Shown here in pieces: positions 6,110 to 6,693 of a stretch of 6,693 nucleotides of DNA (its first letter is position 1; each line of letters begins with the position of its first letter). Under the pieces are notes generated by a model. The model did no database searches and had not been told where the DNA came from. It was given only the letters and a program-made list of their open reading frames with translations. Origin of the DNA: an uncultured Actinomycetes bacterium (GTDB taxonomy: Bacteria; Actinomycetota; Actinomycetes; Nanopelagicales; Nanopelagicaceae); NCBI GenBank assembly GCA_903921405.1, contig CAIXPV010000101.1:1-6693 (forward strand), given 5' to 3'. Position numbers and translations under genes: made by a program.

Positions 6110-6693
6110 CATAAAAGGTGGTTAGTAGCTCTAATAGCCTCAATTCTCCTTTTCTCATCTTTTTCTTCAATCGCGACAGCTGCAGTTAAAGCCGGCGCTG
6201 CATGCCCAAAGTTAAATGTGAAGACCGTAGTTAGCGGATATACATACACATGTAACAAAAGCGGTAAGAAACTTGTTTGGAGCAAGGGTGTCAAAGTTAT
6301 TGTTGCTAAACCAACACCAACACCAACACCAACCCCAACGCCAACGCCAACACCTTCCCCAACACCTTCACCAACACCTTCCCCAACAATCGAAACGACG
6401 CTGCTATCTGCGCTAGCGAATCCTTCATCATGCAAAGTTGCTCGCCCTGCAGATCAAAGTGAAATGTCACTGGGTTTTCCATCTGTCTCGCACCGCCTTA
6501 AAGGTCCAATCATCCGCGCATTAATAATGCCAGTGGATTTCCCCGACTTAGTCGCTGACTCCAATCCAATAAGTGATTACACAGCAATGACAAAGGGAAT
6601 TTCTGATTGGTATACAAAGATTTCAAACGGAACTGTTAAATTCGAATGGGTTATTTACCCTAGCTATATTCGAATGCCACGCAATGTTGTTGA
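6107..6693 (+). CDS. Secreted protein with signal peptide, two-cysteine module, PT linker and M6-peptidase-like region (partial)
   Basis: An open frame from GTG 6107 runs off the window after 195 codons. Residues 1-25 form a classic signal peptide: HKRW, then a hydrophobic core (LVALIASILLF), then a cleavage site after ATA (23-25). The mature start holds a small module (about 27-61) with C33 and C49, probably disulfide-bonded, ending in SGKKLVWSKG. From memory, similar modules recur in exported proteins of acI actinobacteria. Residues 69-94 are a Pro-Thr/Ser linker. C109 follows, then RALIMPVDFPD (137-147) and ISDWYTKISNGTVKFEW (165-181), ending in a YPSYIRMP segment. The order 'hydrophobic strand-FPD, then a DWY..xSxG helix, then a strand and Y..MP' resembles the start of M6-type (immune inhibitor A-like) metallopeptidases. 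The zinc-binding HExxH would lie beyond the window, so catalysis is unproven. The signal peptide and the linker, which continue one frame through the repeat, support the gene. Confidence 0.85.
   Translation, partial: MHKRWLVALIASILLFSSFSSIATAAVKAGAACPKLNVKTVVSGYTYTCNKSGKKLVWSKGVKVIVAKPTPTPTPTPTPTPTPSPTPSPTPSPTIETTLLSALANPSSCKVARPADQSEMSLGFPSVSHRLKGPIIRALIMPVDFPDLVADSNPISDYTAMTKGISDWYTKISNGTVKFEWVIYPSYIRMPRNVV
6311..6388 (+). repeat. Thirteen-unit hexanucleotide tract (CCAACA-type) coding the PT/PS linker
   Basis: Thirteen in-frame 6-bp units begin at 6311. The first three are CCAACA, the next four differ only in the last base of the Thr codon or not at all, and the last six alternate CCT-TCN with CCAACA (PS-PT). 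The product is a 26-residue extended, probably unstructured linker between the N-terminal module and the C-terminal domain. The near-identical 5' units suggest recent expansion by slippage. A gain or loss of units changes linker length by two residues without shifting the frame. Confidence 0.92.

Noticed and set aside
6311..6388. CRISPR-like array or satellite
   Set aside because: The units are 6 bp, contiguous, without spacers and in frame with a coding sequence, so this is a coding microsatellite.
6094..6435. Minus-strand open frame rich in alternating Gly-Val opposite the PT-repeat gene
   Set aside because: It is the antisense reading of the CCAACA-type tract. The plus-strand frame has a signal peptide and a coherent domain order.

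Overview
The window looks like a chromosomal housekeeping region of a low-to-mid GC actinobacterium. The orotate phosphoribosyltransferase tail, the K+-independent proton-pumping pyrophosphatase and especially the topoisomerase I read as actinobacterial: the topoisomerase has no zinc-finger cysteine clusters and instead has a mycobacterial-type C-terminal repeat domain and a lysine-rich tail. Base composition, judged by eye, is near or below 50% GC, with many codons ending in A or T, which is low for the phylum. Together with a secreted protein carrying a small two-cysteine module and a PT-rich linker, this suggests a freshwater acI / Nanopelagicales-type lineage. That placement is inference from style and memory, not from a search.

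Layout. Bases 1-143 hold the 3' end of pyrE (+). It converges on a DedA-family membrane protein gene (147-785, -) with only 3 bp between the stop codons. A 203-bp divergent intergenic region (786-988) follows. It carries a GC-rich inverted repeat, a weak promoter candidate and a leader with mutually exclusive hairpins, one of which pairs with the ribosome binding site of the next gene. Then come hppA (989-3271, +), encoding a membrane-bound proton-pumping pyrophosphatase, and topA (3294-6068, +) after a 22-bp gap without a Shine-Dalgarno sequence. An A/T-rich inverted repeat over the topA stop codon may be a terminator. The window ends inside a GTG-started secreted-protein gene (6107 to beyond 6693, +), missed by ATG-only ORF calling. 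It has a signal peptide, a two-cysteine module, a 13-unit Pro-Thr/Ser linker and the start of what resembles an M6-type metallopeptidase domain.

How the genes relate. PyrE makes orotidylate and releases pyrophosphate; the pyrophosphatase hydrolyses pyrophosphate from such biosynthetic reactions and stores the energy as a proton gradient; DedA proteins act in membrane lipid and envelope homeostasis; topoisomerase I removes negative supercoils. This is mostly shared housekeeping rather than one dedicated pathway. I see no CRISPR array, phage, transposon, tRNA or rRNA gene. The parts least explained by known families are the hppA leader and the 3' secreted protein.
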